From Bacteroidota bacterium (GTDB taxonomy: Bacteria; Bacteroidota; Bacteroidia; Chitinophagales; Saprospiraceae): a stretch of DNA of 64,000 nucleotides. Made by a program: the position numbers and the translations under genes. Numbering within the stretch: position 1 is the first letter of the stretch; each line of letters begins with the position of its first letter. The stretch is taken from the NCBI GenBank assembly GCA_016124585.1, contig WGNL01000035.1, positions 1 to 64,000 of the forward strand, given 5' to 3'. A model generated the notes under the pieces. It was not told the origin of the DNA, ran no database searches, and saw nothing but the letters and a program-made list of their open reading frames with translations. This document shows positions 7,680 to 15,437 of this stretch, one piece after another.

Positions 7680-9866
7680 ATGAAAACAATTACAGGTTTG
7701 CATGCATTGCAAAAACTGAGCTTTGGCAATGCTAAGATTAAAATAGCTATATTGGATGGGCCAGTTGATTTAGCACATCCATGTTTTAACACTTTAGATG
7801 GTAAATTGTCTCCGTGGCCACCTCGCCAGCAAATATTGCCATCCTCCCCACCTAATTTAGCCTTGAATCATGGCACTGCAGTTGCTAGCCTTATTTTCGG
7901 GCAACCCGGTAGCGGAGTAGAAGGTGTTGCACCAGGTTGTAGCGGCATTATTATACCGATATATTCCGAAGATAATAAAGGCAATTTTTCATCTGCCTCA
8001 CAGGTCGAATTGGCAAAATCCATCATCATTGCGATGGAACAGGGGGCCAATATTATAAATATAAGTGGTGGGCAGTTTTCAAAGACTGGAGATGCTGAGG
8101 TTTTCCTCAAAGACGCCATTGACAAATGCCACAAAGCAGGTGTTTTGATTGTAGCCGCTGCCGGAAACGAAGGCTGTAGATGCCTCCATGTCCCAGCCGC
8201 TGACCGTCAGGTGTTAGCGGTCGGTTCAATAGATGAAAACGGAGAGCCAACATCTAGGACAAATTTCGGAGATGCCTATAAAATGAATGGGATATTAGCG
8301 CAAGGAAAGAACCTGTTGGCGGCGAGCCCCGGTGGCGGCAGTTTCTTGACAGGTGAAGGAACAAGCTATGCAACCCCCATCGTGTCTGGAATCGTGGGGC
8401 TTTTAATGAGCCTTCAAATACACGAAGGCATTGAACCAGATGCCTATATTATTAAATCAATCCTAGAGCAGACAGCAATTCCCTGCATTGGGAATGGCAA
8501 AACAGACTGTAGGCGTTTCTTACGTGGCAAATTAAACCTACCTGCCGCTATAGCCGCCATCATGGAAAATCCTGGTGTCCTGGCATCTGGCCTCGATTTC
8601 ACCACTCCCAACCGTATTATTATGGCGATGCCAGAACCACAAGCTCCAATTCATGATGAAATGGCGTTTTCGGAGGTAAAGGCAGCCGTAGTGCCCGCCA
8701 ACGAAGCCCCAGGCCCAAAACTGGCTGAGGGCTCCACTGAGGTGCCTAAAATGCTCGAAATCGATACCATTAAACCTAATGAGCAAATAATGGAGCCTCC
8801 GTCCGTCAATACTATAGATTCTCATCTAGAAGTTCAGCCTGCGGACGATGTGGCTGAGCCAATTATAGATAACCCACCCCTGAAACCATCTGATATGGAA
8901 ACTACAGTCAACGGAGAATCCTCTCCAATTATTAATAATTCAAAAAATTCTAAAATGGAAAACATGATTAATGAGCAGAACATTCCTACGGAAGTTGCCG
9001 ACCCTACCAACGCTGGACCTCAGGTTCTTACACCTTCTGGCGAAATTGACCCTTCTGATTGCGGTTGTGGAGGTGGCAAAGCTAGTGCCCCTGCACTCGT
9101 ATATGCCTTGGGAACCATTGGCTACGATTTCGGAAGTGAGTCTCACCGAGATTCTTTTGTCCAGTCAATGGGCGGCGGAGACCCACACAACCCAGCGGCG
9201 CTGCTAGACTATTTAAGCAAAAACCCATGGGGTGCTGAAGAGCTGATTTGGACACTGAATATTGACCAAACACCGATTTATTCTTTAATTCCAAATGGCC
9301 CATACAGTACAGCAGGCTACGAACGGCTCCGTCATTTTTTACAGGACCAACAAAATGGCGCAATACAACGGATTTCAGTACCCGGCCTGACCAAAGGCTC
9401 TGCCACATTGCTAAATGGACAAAGTGTGTCCAATCTCTTTTTCCGTGTACGGGGAATGTATGCTTGGACAACAGAGGCTCTTGTCGGAGCTGCCACTACC
9501 GGTGCCAAAGGAACGTCAAAAGTATTGGCCGAAAATGTGGCCAACTTCTTGAACAGAATATACTATCAAATGCGCAACTTGGGTATCACAGCGGAAGAGA
9601 GGGCACTTAACTATGCCGCCACGAATGCATTTCAGGTGAGTACCGTATTTGCCTCTGCCCTCAAAGAAAACCTGGAGTTGAATGATATTTTCGCCACCAA
9701 AAGCCCAATATGCCGCCCTGGTTCCGACTGCTACGATGTAGTACTGAGCTTCTTTAATCCTAAGGAGCGCCTGACACAGGCTCGCAAAGAGTTCCGCTTC
9801 ACAATTGATGTAAGTGATGTCGTTCCGGTTACGGTTGGCGAGATTAGGACGTGGTCAGTATATTGA
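7680..9866 (+). CDS. PatA/PatG-family cyanobactin-like maturation protease (S8 subtilisin)
   Basis: The 728-residue subtilisin has a complete catalytic set: Asp26 (IAILDGPVDLAHPCF), His64 (NHGTAVASLIFGQ), oxyanion Asn163 (AAAGNEG) and Ser229 (GEGTSYATP). 'LDGPVDLxHPCF' and 'GVEGVAPGCSG' are characteristic of PatA/PatG proteases of cyanobactin pathways. A Pro/acidic linker (~305-455) leads to DPSDCGCGGG (457-466). A C-terminal domain of ~255 residues then matches the PatG C-terminal domain (LGTIGYDFG, LIWTLN, RGMYAW, FLNRIYYQMRNLG, ALNYAATNAFQ, FRFTIDVSDVVPVTVGE). No PatG-type oxidase domain is present, so the layout is PatA-like. No signal peptide is seen. The ATG at 7680 is preferred to an upstream TTG (7659). 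By analogy it removes leaders from the peptides encoded at 11236-13945. Confidence 0.9.
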   Translation: MKTITGLHALQKLSFGNAKIKIAILDGPVDLAHPCFNTLDGKLSPWPPRQQILPSSPPNLALNHGTAVASLIFGQPGSGVEGVAPGCSGIIIPIYSEDNKGNFSSASQVELAKSIIIAMEQGANIINISGGQFSKTGDAEVFLKDAIDKCHKAGVLIVAAAGNEGCRCLHVPAADRQVLAVGSIDENGEPTSRTNFGDAYKMNGILAQGKNLLAASPGGGSFLTGEGTSYATPIVSGIVGLLMSLQIHEGIEPDAYIIKSILEQTAIPCIGNGKTDCRRFLRGKLNLPAAIAAIMENPGVLASGLDFTTPNRIIMAMPEPQAPIHDEMAFSEVKAAVVPANEAPGPKLAEGSTEVPKMLEIDTIKPNEQIMEPPSVNTIDSHLEVQPADDVAEPIIDNPPLKPSDMETTVNGESSPIINNSKNSKMENMINEQNIPTEVADPTNAGPQVLTPSGEIDPSDCGCGGGKASAPALVYALGTIGYDFGSESHRDSFVQSMGGGDPHNPAALLDYLSKNPWGAEELIWTLNIDQTPIYSLIPNGPYSTAGYERLRHFLQDQQNGAIQRISVPGLTKGSATLLNGQSVSNLFFRVRGMYAWTTEALVGAATTGAKGTSKVLAENVANFLNRIYYQMRNLGITAEERALNYAATNAFQVSTVFASALKENLELNDIFATKSPICRPGSDCYDVVLSFFNPKERLTQARKEFRFTIDVSDVVPVTVGEIRTWSVY

Positions 9867-10104
9867 TACAGTCGCCTCCTGTTACTTTAACGCATTATCC
9901 CTAGTTAGGTCTTGTCTTGGTTTTTAGTTTCCATAGAACTTCATATGGACTTTAGCCAGCTATAAAGCTTGATATATGAGCACTGAGGTTGATGACTATC
10001 AACAGTATAATCATTCCTTTATGACAGTATCATGATAGCAGTTGGCAGAGGCATATTTTGTTCAAAGGAAACTAAATCCTTGACAAGCAAAAAAAGATAT
10101 TATT

Positions 10105-11073
10105 ATGCAATCATATCAAGGAAGTTTCGATTATCCCAAATTGGTCAAACAGTTGGAAGGCAAGGTTTTCCGTAGGACTTTCATCAAATCTATGGTTGGC
10201 ATTTACTCCGCTTCTATGACATTGAAATCATTTGAATATGGAGCACCCATCGCCAGCAGCAATATATATAGAAAATTTGTTTACAACAAATTTGGGCAGG
10301 TAGTACAAAAATATTATTTCGATGACAATGGTGCCTTGGAGATGAAAGAAAAATACAGTTTTGATAACAAGGGGAAAATCTTGCACAGTGAGTTCATAAA
10401 ATCCAATTCCTTTTTGGAAGAAAAATTTGAAAACAATGAGGATGGGAACGTACATATTTATCAATTGATAAATCCAATTTGGAAAACAGAGGGCAAGCAT
10501 AACAAACGGGAGGTTTATTCATTTGATAAACAAAGGCGAAAGGTCAAAAAAATAAGCTATGGCTTTTTAGGTTCCGTTGAATTAATTACGCATTACCTAT
10601 ATGAAGGTGATTCAGAAAAATACAGCTTCCGCCACGTTACCGACCCTGACGGCGAACTGATATTGACCTTGCTTTATACTTATGACAGCAAATTCAACCA
10701 GACTGGCTTGTACAGTTTTTTCCTCACACCTAGTGCCGTGAAAGACCTACTCAATAAGCAAAAAGATTGGAAATCTGAGAGCTTGTCAGCCAGCAATTGG
10801 GAGTATGACGCCAAGGGAAACGCAATTGGTTTTGTAAGTGATATAGCCGAACAATTGTTCCACTATAAATTCCAAAATGCTGACATGGGAGTCCCTAGAG
10901 GTGGACGTGTAGTCACGCAGCAATCCAAGTCAGAATTTGAACTTATCAATGGGAAATATTACTTAGTCAAAACCACTGAATACTGGCCAAAATTTGATGA
11001 GCCAAAAGAACTGAAAGAATACACCTATTTTGATAAAAGTGGAAAACAAATCTACCCGCCGCCCTCAAAATAG
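10105..11073 (+). CDS. Unknown YD-repeat-like protein with twin-arginine motif
   Basis: I cannot assign this 322-residue protein to a function. Residues 23-29 read RRTFIKS, a match to the twin-arginine consensus (RRxFLK), followed by a weakly hydrophobic stretch (SMVGIYSASMTL), so Tat export is possible although a 22-residue N-region precedes it. The rest is built of beta-rich units with Tyr/Phe-Asp-x-x-Gly turns (KYYFDDNGALEMKEKYSFDNKGKI quoted in part: YYFDDNGAL, YSFDNKGKI, WEYDAKGN, TYFDKSGK), resembling YD/RHS-like or MORN-like repeats. It sits between the PatA-like protease and the first precursor peptide, same strand, with ~240 bases upstream and ~160 downstream. A tailoring, export or immunity role is only suggested by position. 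Confidence 0.6.
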   Translation: MQSYQGSFDYPKLVKQLEGKVFRRTFIKSMVGIYSASMTLKSFEYGAPIASSNIYRKFVYNKFGQVVQKYYFDDNGALEMKEKYSFDNKGKILHSEFIKSNSFLEEKFENNEDGNVHIYQLINPIWKTEGKHNKREVYSFDKQRRKVKKISYGFLGSVELITHYLYEGDSEKYSFRHVTDPDGELILTLLYTYDSKFNQTGLYSFFLTPSAVKDLLNKQKDWKSESLSASNWEYDAKGNAIGFVSDIAEQLFHYKFQNADMGVPRGGRVVTQQSKSEFELINGKYYLVKTTEYWPKFDEPKELKEYTYFDKSGKQIYPPPSK

Positions 11074-11235
11074 CTTCGGATAAATCGGTTTTAGGGCGAG
11101 TAGTTGAAGGGCTTTAAAATCTCAAAATAATTCAAAAGATATTAGGTGTTTAATTGATGGTGATGAAATGGCATACATTCCATTTTCAGCAATTACCCTA
11201 ATAGCTTTATTTTTTCACTTTTAAATTTATTTATC

Positions 11236-11454
11236 ATGAATTTACCAAATTTGTCTGCACCAGTTGTAAGGACATCCTTTGCCACAGCAGGACATGAAGG
11301 CGTCATGCCTTCTGTGGATATTGGATGTGTTATCTCCAACTGCGGTTTGGGAGCCGTAAAATGCATTGCAGCCTATTTTGCGGGTGGATTACCAGCCGCA
11401 CTTGCGTGTCTAGGCAACGCTGCCCCAGCATGTATTGGCTGCTTTACCTCCTAG
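11236..11454 (+). CDS. Cyanobactin-like precursor peptide 1
   Basis: The 72-residue peptide has a Cys-free leader (1-26) and a core (27-72) with six Cys. The leader begins NLPNLSAPVVR, close to the cyanobactin PatE start (NxLPxxGxPVIR), and ends GVMPS, which matches the RSII-type protease site G-[LV]-[ED]-[AP]-S. The predicted core begins VDIGCVISNCG, is Ala/Gly-rich and hydrophobic, and ends ACIGCFTS. The PatE helix LAELSEEAL used by YcaO enzymes is missing, as is a C-terminal AYDGE-type site. Cleavage by the upstream protease is inferred. It could alternatively be a bacteriocin without modifications other than disulfides. Confidence 0.75.
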   Translation: MNLPNLSAPVVRTSFATAGHEGVMPSVDIGCVISNCGLGAVKCIAAYFAGGLPAALACLGNAAPACIGCFTS

Positions 11455-11562
11455 ATGAATAAGTTTATGCATTGTACACCCTTGGTACATTATTGAACTA
11501 TTTTATTGCTTCAATTAATTGGTGTCAAGCGATGTTCTCCGCAAAAACTTAATTACTGGATT

Positions 11563-11593
11563 TGCCTGTGTGTCCATCATGGACATGCAGGCA
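11563..11593. other. Stable hairpin between precursor genes 1 and 2
   Basis: TGCCTGTGTGTCC (11563-11575) pairs with GGACATGCAGGCA (11581-11593) over 13 positions, two of them G-U, around the loop ATCAT. There is no following T-tract, so it may be an RNA-processing or partial termination element that sets the ratio of downstream peptides instead of a true terminator. Confidence 0.5.
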
Positions 11594-11741
11594 TACAGTA
11601 AAATTTATGTAATCGCAACGATAGCTATAACCAAGGTTAGAAAAGAGGGCTAAAACTGTTTAGTTTATGACAATAAGGAAAGTTTGATAATGGCAAACAA
11701 TTGATTATTCATGATTTTTTAACCATCTAAATATTTTTAAA

Positions 11742-11963
11742 ATGAATCTACCAATTTTGTCAGAGCCAGTAATTCATGAATTTCTTGGCAAAGGTCACAC
11801 AGGGCATGTTAACCCATCATCTTGTGCCGGAGTGCCAACCAATATAATTGGCGCATGCTTCGGGGCCAATGGCCCGATACCAGGAAAATTTAACTGCCAA
11901 GCTTGCTGCGCTTTACGGGGCGCTATTTCATGGCAAGGAGGCGGCTACGCAGTAGCCTGTTGA
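11742..11963 (+). CDS. Cyanobactin-like precursor peptide 2
   Basis: The 73-residue peptide has the leader NLPILSEPVIH and an RSII-like HVNPS ending at residue 26. The core of 47 residues begins SCAGVPTNII and ends GGGYAVAC. Six Cys are all in the core, including a CxxCC-like cluster (NCQACC). The leader aligns position by position with peptide 1 (L3 P4, S7, P9 V10, P25 S26), although the cores share no similarity. This conserved leader with a variable core is the typical RiPP precursor pattern. An AT-rich gap of 287 bases with a hairpin precedes it. Confidence 0.75.
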   Translation: MNLPILSEPVIHEFLGKGHTGHVNPSSCAGVPTNIIGACFGANGPIPGKFNCQACCALRGAISWQGGGYAVAC

Positions 11964-12113
11964 ACCGTTTTAACTAAAGTGAGTTATGGCAAGCCCAAAC
12001 TGTTTATATTAAGCGCATACTACATTAATTATTACCTGTATGGTATTTATTGCCATAACTTACTTCTATCATCTTTTGCAACAATCATTTCATTCACACT
12101 AAATAATAAAACT

Positions 12114-12461
12114 ATGATTTTGCCAAATCAATCCTCGCCTATCATTCGGGGCTCAAAATCTTTTACTTACCATGATAATGCGGTCAACCCAAGCGGGTTG
12201 TTTTGTTCGCCATGCAAATCCATTATAGGTGCCGTAGGAAATGCGCTAATAGGAGCTGGCTGCGTAGAAGCTGTAGCAGCTTTTGAAGTCGCATGCAATG
12301 CTGCGCTGGACTTGATTCCCATAGTCGGCGAAGGACCATCAGAGATAGCATGCGGCCTTGGCGGAGCTGCTTTGGGCGTGGCATGCAAGGCGGCCGGAGG
12401 TACCGTGACAAAAGAAGTCATAACAGCAGCCCAAAATGCAGTATGTGGCTATTTCTGCTAA
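12114..12461 (+). CDS. Cyanobactin-like precursor peptide 3 (long, helical, eight Cys)
   Basis: The frame is open from 11979, but the ATG at 12114 gives the leader ILPNQSSPIIRG seen in the other precursors (and in PatE, LLPNQGAPVIRG), so it is taken as the start. The 115-residue product has AVNPS at 23-27 and a core of 88 residues that begins GLFCSPCKSIIGAVGNAL. The core carries eight Cys and alternates Ala/Gly-rich hydrophobic helices with small loops, ending AVCGYFC. Its layout recalls halocin C8-type antimicrobial peptides, also Cys-rich, helical and cut from a larger precursor; this is a pattern resemblance only. The gene lies only 50 bases upstream of the unknown 350-residue protein, so the two are probably cotranscribed. 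Confidence 0.72.
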   Translation: MILPNQSSPIIRGSKSFTYHDNAVNPSGLFCSPCKSIIGAVGNALIGAGCVEAVAAFEVACNAALDLIPIVGEGPSEIACGLGGAALGVACKAAGGTVTKEVITAAQNAVCGYFC

Positions 12462-12511
12462 ATGCCTATATCATCACCTTTTTGGCTTGGCCATTAAATC
12501 AATTTAATAAA

Positions 12512-13564
12512 ATGAAAAATATTCAAAGCGCAACTATTCCACCTGGATGGGTAGGCGGGTTTGAAGAATCAAACCCAGCATTTGCTTATCCGGACCCTAA
12601 TCTTTCATCATTGCCCATGTTGGACAACATGGCCAATATTGGATTGCTTCAACGCCAACAAGCAGTGAGATGGCCGGAATTCAGCTGGCAGACTATACCC
12701 GGAAATGAAAACTCAAGGTGCTTCCAAATGTTTGCACCTGATATTTCTAGACTTGGATACACGGACACAGGAAGGGTGTACTCAATTATTTGCCCACAGC
12801 AAGGAGCTTGCTCTCCAACCTTTGGTTGCCTAAACGTGGAAGTTACCGTAACTGGGCAGCGAGGTTGGGCAAACGAGACCGATCAGGAAATGGCAGCTGA
12901 TATGACTGTGGAGGGCAAGATTTGGTTCAGTCCCAGTTCACTAGAAAATTGGAAGACCATCTTACTGTGGAACTTATTCAACAGCCTCAACCTACCTTTC
13001 CCATCCGACAAAACCCATGCTATTAGGGTCACTACGCATTGCCCTGGGCTACCCGACCAGCCAATATTTTTTGTTCGTAAAGGTGAGACTACGCTGTTTA
13101 AAAGTCCAGCCTTTGCCCAGCATTATGATACGGCTTGGGCTATTGGGAACTTATCGGTAGAGATTGGGCCGATTTTGTCAACTGGAAACTCTATTGCCGA
13201 TGAATTCAATACGCTTGTGATGGAGATATTCAATTTCGCTAAAGGCAATATACTTCAAGCTGGAAATATCCTTACTTGGAATCTTTGGTTTCAACCACCC
13301 ACATTGGTGAACCAAGAAGAATGGAGAAACCATGCTGAAAAATGGAGGCAGTCAATTGATGCTGACCATGGAAGTCCCGATGGCAATGGTACTGAACCAA
13401 GATATTTTAATGGAGAACCATTTAATCCTTTTGGCGGAGATGGTGAAAAACACTTGCAAGCAGAAGAGGATAAAGTAAATGCTTTTATTAAAAAATATGT
13501 GAGCAAGGATGCCTTGAGAAAAGCCAAGTTGCCACGCAATGCTTTTCTGCTAATGGACAAATAG
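12512..13564 (+). CDS. Unknown 350-residue protein of the peptide locus
   Basis: No known domain was recognised. The frame is open from 12293 (423 codons), but the first 73 codons overlap peptide 3 in another frame, so the ATG at 12512 (MKNIQSATIPPGW) is preferred. There is no signal peptide or clear membrane helix. Notable segments are 'YSIICPQQGACSPTFGC' (Cys-x4-Ala-Cys-x4-Cys), 'VTVTGQRGWANETDQEMA' and several Trp-rich stretches (residues ~90-125 and ~140-160). The C-terminus is charged and helical (KHLQAEEDKVNAFIKKYV). Its place between precursors 3 and 4, 50 bases after precursor 3, suggests a locus-specific role such as tailoring, immunity or carrier. No catalytic motif supports a choice. 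Confidence 0.7.
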   Translation: MKNIQSATIPPGWVGGFEESNPAFAYPDPNLSSLPMLDNMANIGLLQRQQAVRWPEFSWQTIPGNENSRCFQMFAPDISRLGYTDTGRVYSIICPQQGACSPTFGCLNVEVTVTGQRGWANETDQEMAADMTVEGKIWFSPSSLENWKTILLWNLFNSLNLPFPSDKTHAIRVTTHCPGLPDQPIFFVRKGETTLFKSPAFAQHYDTAWAIGNLSVEIGPILSTGNSIADEFNTLVMEIFNFAKGNILQAGNILTWNLWFQPPTLVNQEEWRNHAEKWRQSIDADHGSPDGNGTEPRYFNGEPFNPFGGDGEKHLQAEEDKVNAFIKKYVSKDALRKAKLPRNAFLLMDK

Positions 13565-13681
13565 TTGGATTAAATACAGCCGATATTATTCCCATAACAT
13601 CTATACTCATGGTTATAGTATCAGTTTATCATCCAAATATATACTGACAAGTATTTTTTTAATTTTTTAAACCTAAATATC

Positions 13682-13945
13682 ATGAATTTACCAATTCAAT
13701 CACAACCCGTATTTCGAAATTATGCGCCTTCCATACAAATGGTATTGGCTGGCGGCATCAATCCATCTGCATGTGGCGGTTACAAGACTTGTGCCTCCAT
13801 GACCTGCAATGCCCAGACTTGCACCTCCTATGGAAAAACATTTTCCAACCCATTTAACGGGTCAACTGGAACTGGCGAGTGCTGCGCAAATATCTTTACC
13901 AGAAAAGGATGCTGCTGCCTGAATGGCCAAACGGTTTGCAAATAA
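13682..13945 (+). CDS. Cyanobactin-like precursor peptide 4 (ten Cys)
   Basis: The 87-residue peptide has the leader NLPIQSQPVFR and GGINPS ending at residue 29. The core of 58 residues begins ACGGYKTCASMTC and ends NGQTVCK. Ten Cys, all in the core, include CC and CCC clusters (GECCAN, KGCCCLNG), an unusually dense arrangement suggestive of a knotted disulfide or thioether-crosslinked product. Unlike peptides 1 and 3 the core is polar (Thr, Ser, Asn, Lys). A long hairpin (14009-14079) follows the stop codon. Confidence 0.75.
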   Translation: MNLPIQSQPVFRNYAPSIQMVLAGGINPSACGGYKTCASMTCNAQTCTSYGKTFSNPFNGSTGTGECCANIFTRKGCCCLNGQTVCK

Positions 13946-14264
13946 ACATTGCAGCTGAAGCATTATAAGTCTAATCACAGAAATTTAGAGATGAGCTTAT
14001 TTGAAGAAGTTGATGTGGTTTTTACAGGTTCATCAAGTCAGAAATTCACCAAACATCAACCTTTAACAACCACATCAACATCATTATACTTTATAATTTC
14101 AATTTAAGATTATCTCATTATTACTAACGTCCACGATGTTAGGCTGGGTTATAATGCAATCAATAAAATCAAATGAAAAAGTGGAGACCAGAAACCACTT
14201 ATAAAAACGGGGCGTCATTCCGAAAAGCCATACGAGTAGGAAATAACATTTAAACATTTTAATT
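13946..14264. other. Non-coding gap with 12-bp inverted repeat
   Basis: GTTGATGTGGTT (14009-14020) and AACCACATCAAC (14068-14079) are perfect inverted repeats separated by 47 bases, about 65 bases after the end of precursor 4. They could fold in the transcript as a 3' stabilising or terminating structure. The rest of the gap is AT-rich and probably holds the 5' region of the first AidA-like gene. No gene is seen. Confidence 0.5.
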
Positions 14265-14684
14265 ATGGCATTAGGTATTAATCCGAGTAGCTGTACGACT
14301 TTTGTTCAAATTTGGGTGGATGTCAATGACCTCACCGTCAACCAAATTACTGGCTGTTATGCCGTTGACAATATGGTGGCCAACGGGAGTACAAATGAAG
14401 GGAGCAACAGTTTGATTACCGTTGTTTCTCCCAATACTAAAATCTGTTGGCAGGTTTTGCCAATTGATCCACAGTATGCAGGAACCCTTTCCATTACTGC
14501 AATTGATGCGCCGAGTGGTTGGGCAACACCACCCGCAGCTTACTCGGCAAATGACGACACATGGACTGGCCAGGTAGGCCCATCCTCCACCGGAGGTTCT
14601 ATCGTCCAGGATGTTACTGTGAATTTCAATCAAGGTTCACTGAGCTGGACGGGAACGCTGCCAGTTAGTATCAAATTCAAGTAA
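14265..14684 (+). CDS. AidA/PixA-like protein 1, with RSII-like N-terminus
   Basis: The 139-residue protein is a divergent AidA/PixA (inclusion-body family) relative. It shares with its two neighbours the order 'VxVDxxxV...CYAVDNMVANGSTNEG...VVSP..KICWQVLPIDP'. Known AidA/PixA proteins are small beta-rich cytoplasmic or secreted proteins, regulated by quorum sensing in Burkholderia/Ralstonia and forming inclusions in Xenorhabdus; their biochemical function is not established. The N-terminus MALGINPSSC repeats the GINPS-x-C motif of precursor peptide 4, which is odd and may tie this protein to the local protease. Six bases after the start codon the sequence already enters this motif, so no LPxxSxPVxR leader is present. 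Confidence 0.65.
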   Translation: MALGINPSSCTTFVQIWVDVNDLTVNQITGCYAVDNMVANGSTNEGSNSLITVVSPNTKICWQVLPIDPQYAGTLSITAIDAPSGWATPPAAYSANDDTWTGQVGPSSTGGSIVQDVTVNFNQGSLSWTGTLPVSIKFK

Positions 14685-14858
14685 TTCAGCTTGAAAAAGG
14701 TTTTATTTAACAAAGTTAGTGGAGCTAAATAAGTTGTCATTGAATATATACTTTTATTGCCAGATAAATAAACTCAATCTTATGCAGAGAGCAAAGCTGA
14801 AATAGCAAAAGAGCAATGAAAAATTATTTTGTCATCACTAACATAAAAATTTATTAAA

Positions 14859-15311
14859 ATGAGCAATACAACCAATTTTGCTAATGTAATAATCAATATT
14901 GCCGTTGACGCTTCTCAAGTATATGGGACGCAGCCAGGCATGTACAAAGGTAATGGCATATATATGATGGACAATAATGCTGCTAGCGGCAGTTCAGGTG
15001 AAGGAAATTTGGAGCTGAGCTCAGTAGCACAGGTTGGGCAATCGGTCGGGTTCAACGTCTTCGTAATCAATGAGAAAATGGGCAACGGCGCTGCTGCTGT
15101 CATCGAAGGCTTTGAGTTATCCAATGGCACTAATGTGTTTGGAAATCAAGGCTGGCCAAGTGAGCAACCAGCTGGCAGCACAATCCAATGGCTGGGCTAT
15201 GTGAAAACAGCAGGCCAAATGACGTATCAAATTAAGATTGGTGTCAAGAGTTCAGCACAATTCCCAATGCAATATTATACTTGGGATCCTTTTTTCAACA
15301 CACAGTCATAA
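14859..15311 (+). CDS. AidA/PixA-like protein 2
   Basis: The 150-residue protein shows the clearest AidA/PixA pattern of the three: 'VIINIAVDASQVYG', then 'GNGIYMMDNNAASGSSGEG', 'VGQSVGFNVFVINEKMG' and a C-terminal 'YQIKIGVKSSAQFPMQYYTWDPFF'. In this family the central YMxDN...GSxGEG and GQxVxWxVxxINP segments are conserved. There is no signal peptide and no Cys. The gene is followed by a hairpin (15333-15362) before the third copy. The three genes lie in tandem on one strand with gaps of 174 and 126 bases and differ strongly in sequence, so the duplications are old. Confidence 0.75.
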   Translation: MSNTTNFANVIINIAVDASQVYGTQPGMYKGNGIYMMDNNAASGSSGEGNLELSSVAQVGQSVGFNVFVINEKMGNGAAAVIEGFELSNGTNVFGNQGWPSEQPAGSTIQWLGYVKTAGQMTYQIKIGVKSSAQFPMQYYTWDPFFNTQS

Positions 15312-15332
15312 TTTCTTGCAGTATTATTGAGC

Positions 15333-15362
15333 ATAAGTGGGTTGAATATTCAGCCCACTTAT
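15333..15362 (+). terminator. Hairpin between AidA-like genes 2 and 3
   Basis: ATAAGTGGG (15333-15341) pairs perfectly with CCCACTTAT (15354-15362), with GAATATTC in the loop able to extend the stem. It is followed by TTAAAATTTATG. The weak T-tract suggests partial termination. Confidence 0.5.
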
Positions 15363-15437
15363 TTAAAATTTATGATGCTTCGATTTAAGCAAACTTTGAG
15401 AATTATTTTCAAAACAACAAGCTGCCAAATGGAATAA

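Noticed and set aside
12293-12511. Upstream 73-codon extension of the 350-residue protein
   Set aside because: It overlaps precursor peptide 3 in another frame; the ATG at 12512 gives a normal intergenic spacing and an AT-rich upstream region.
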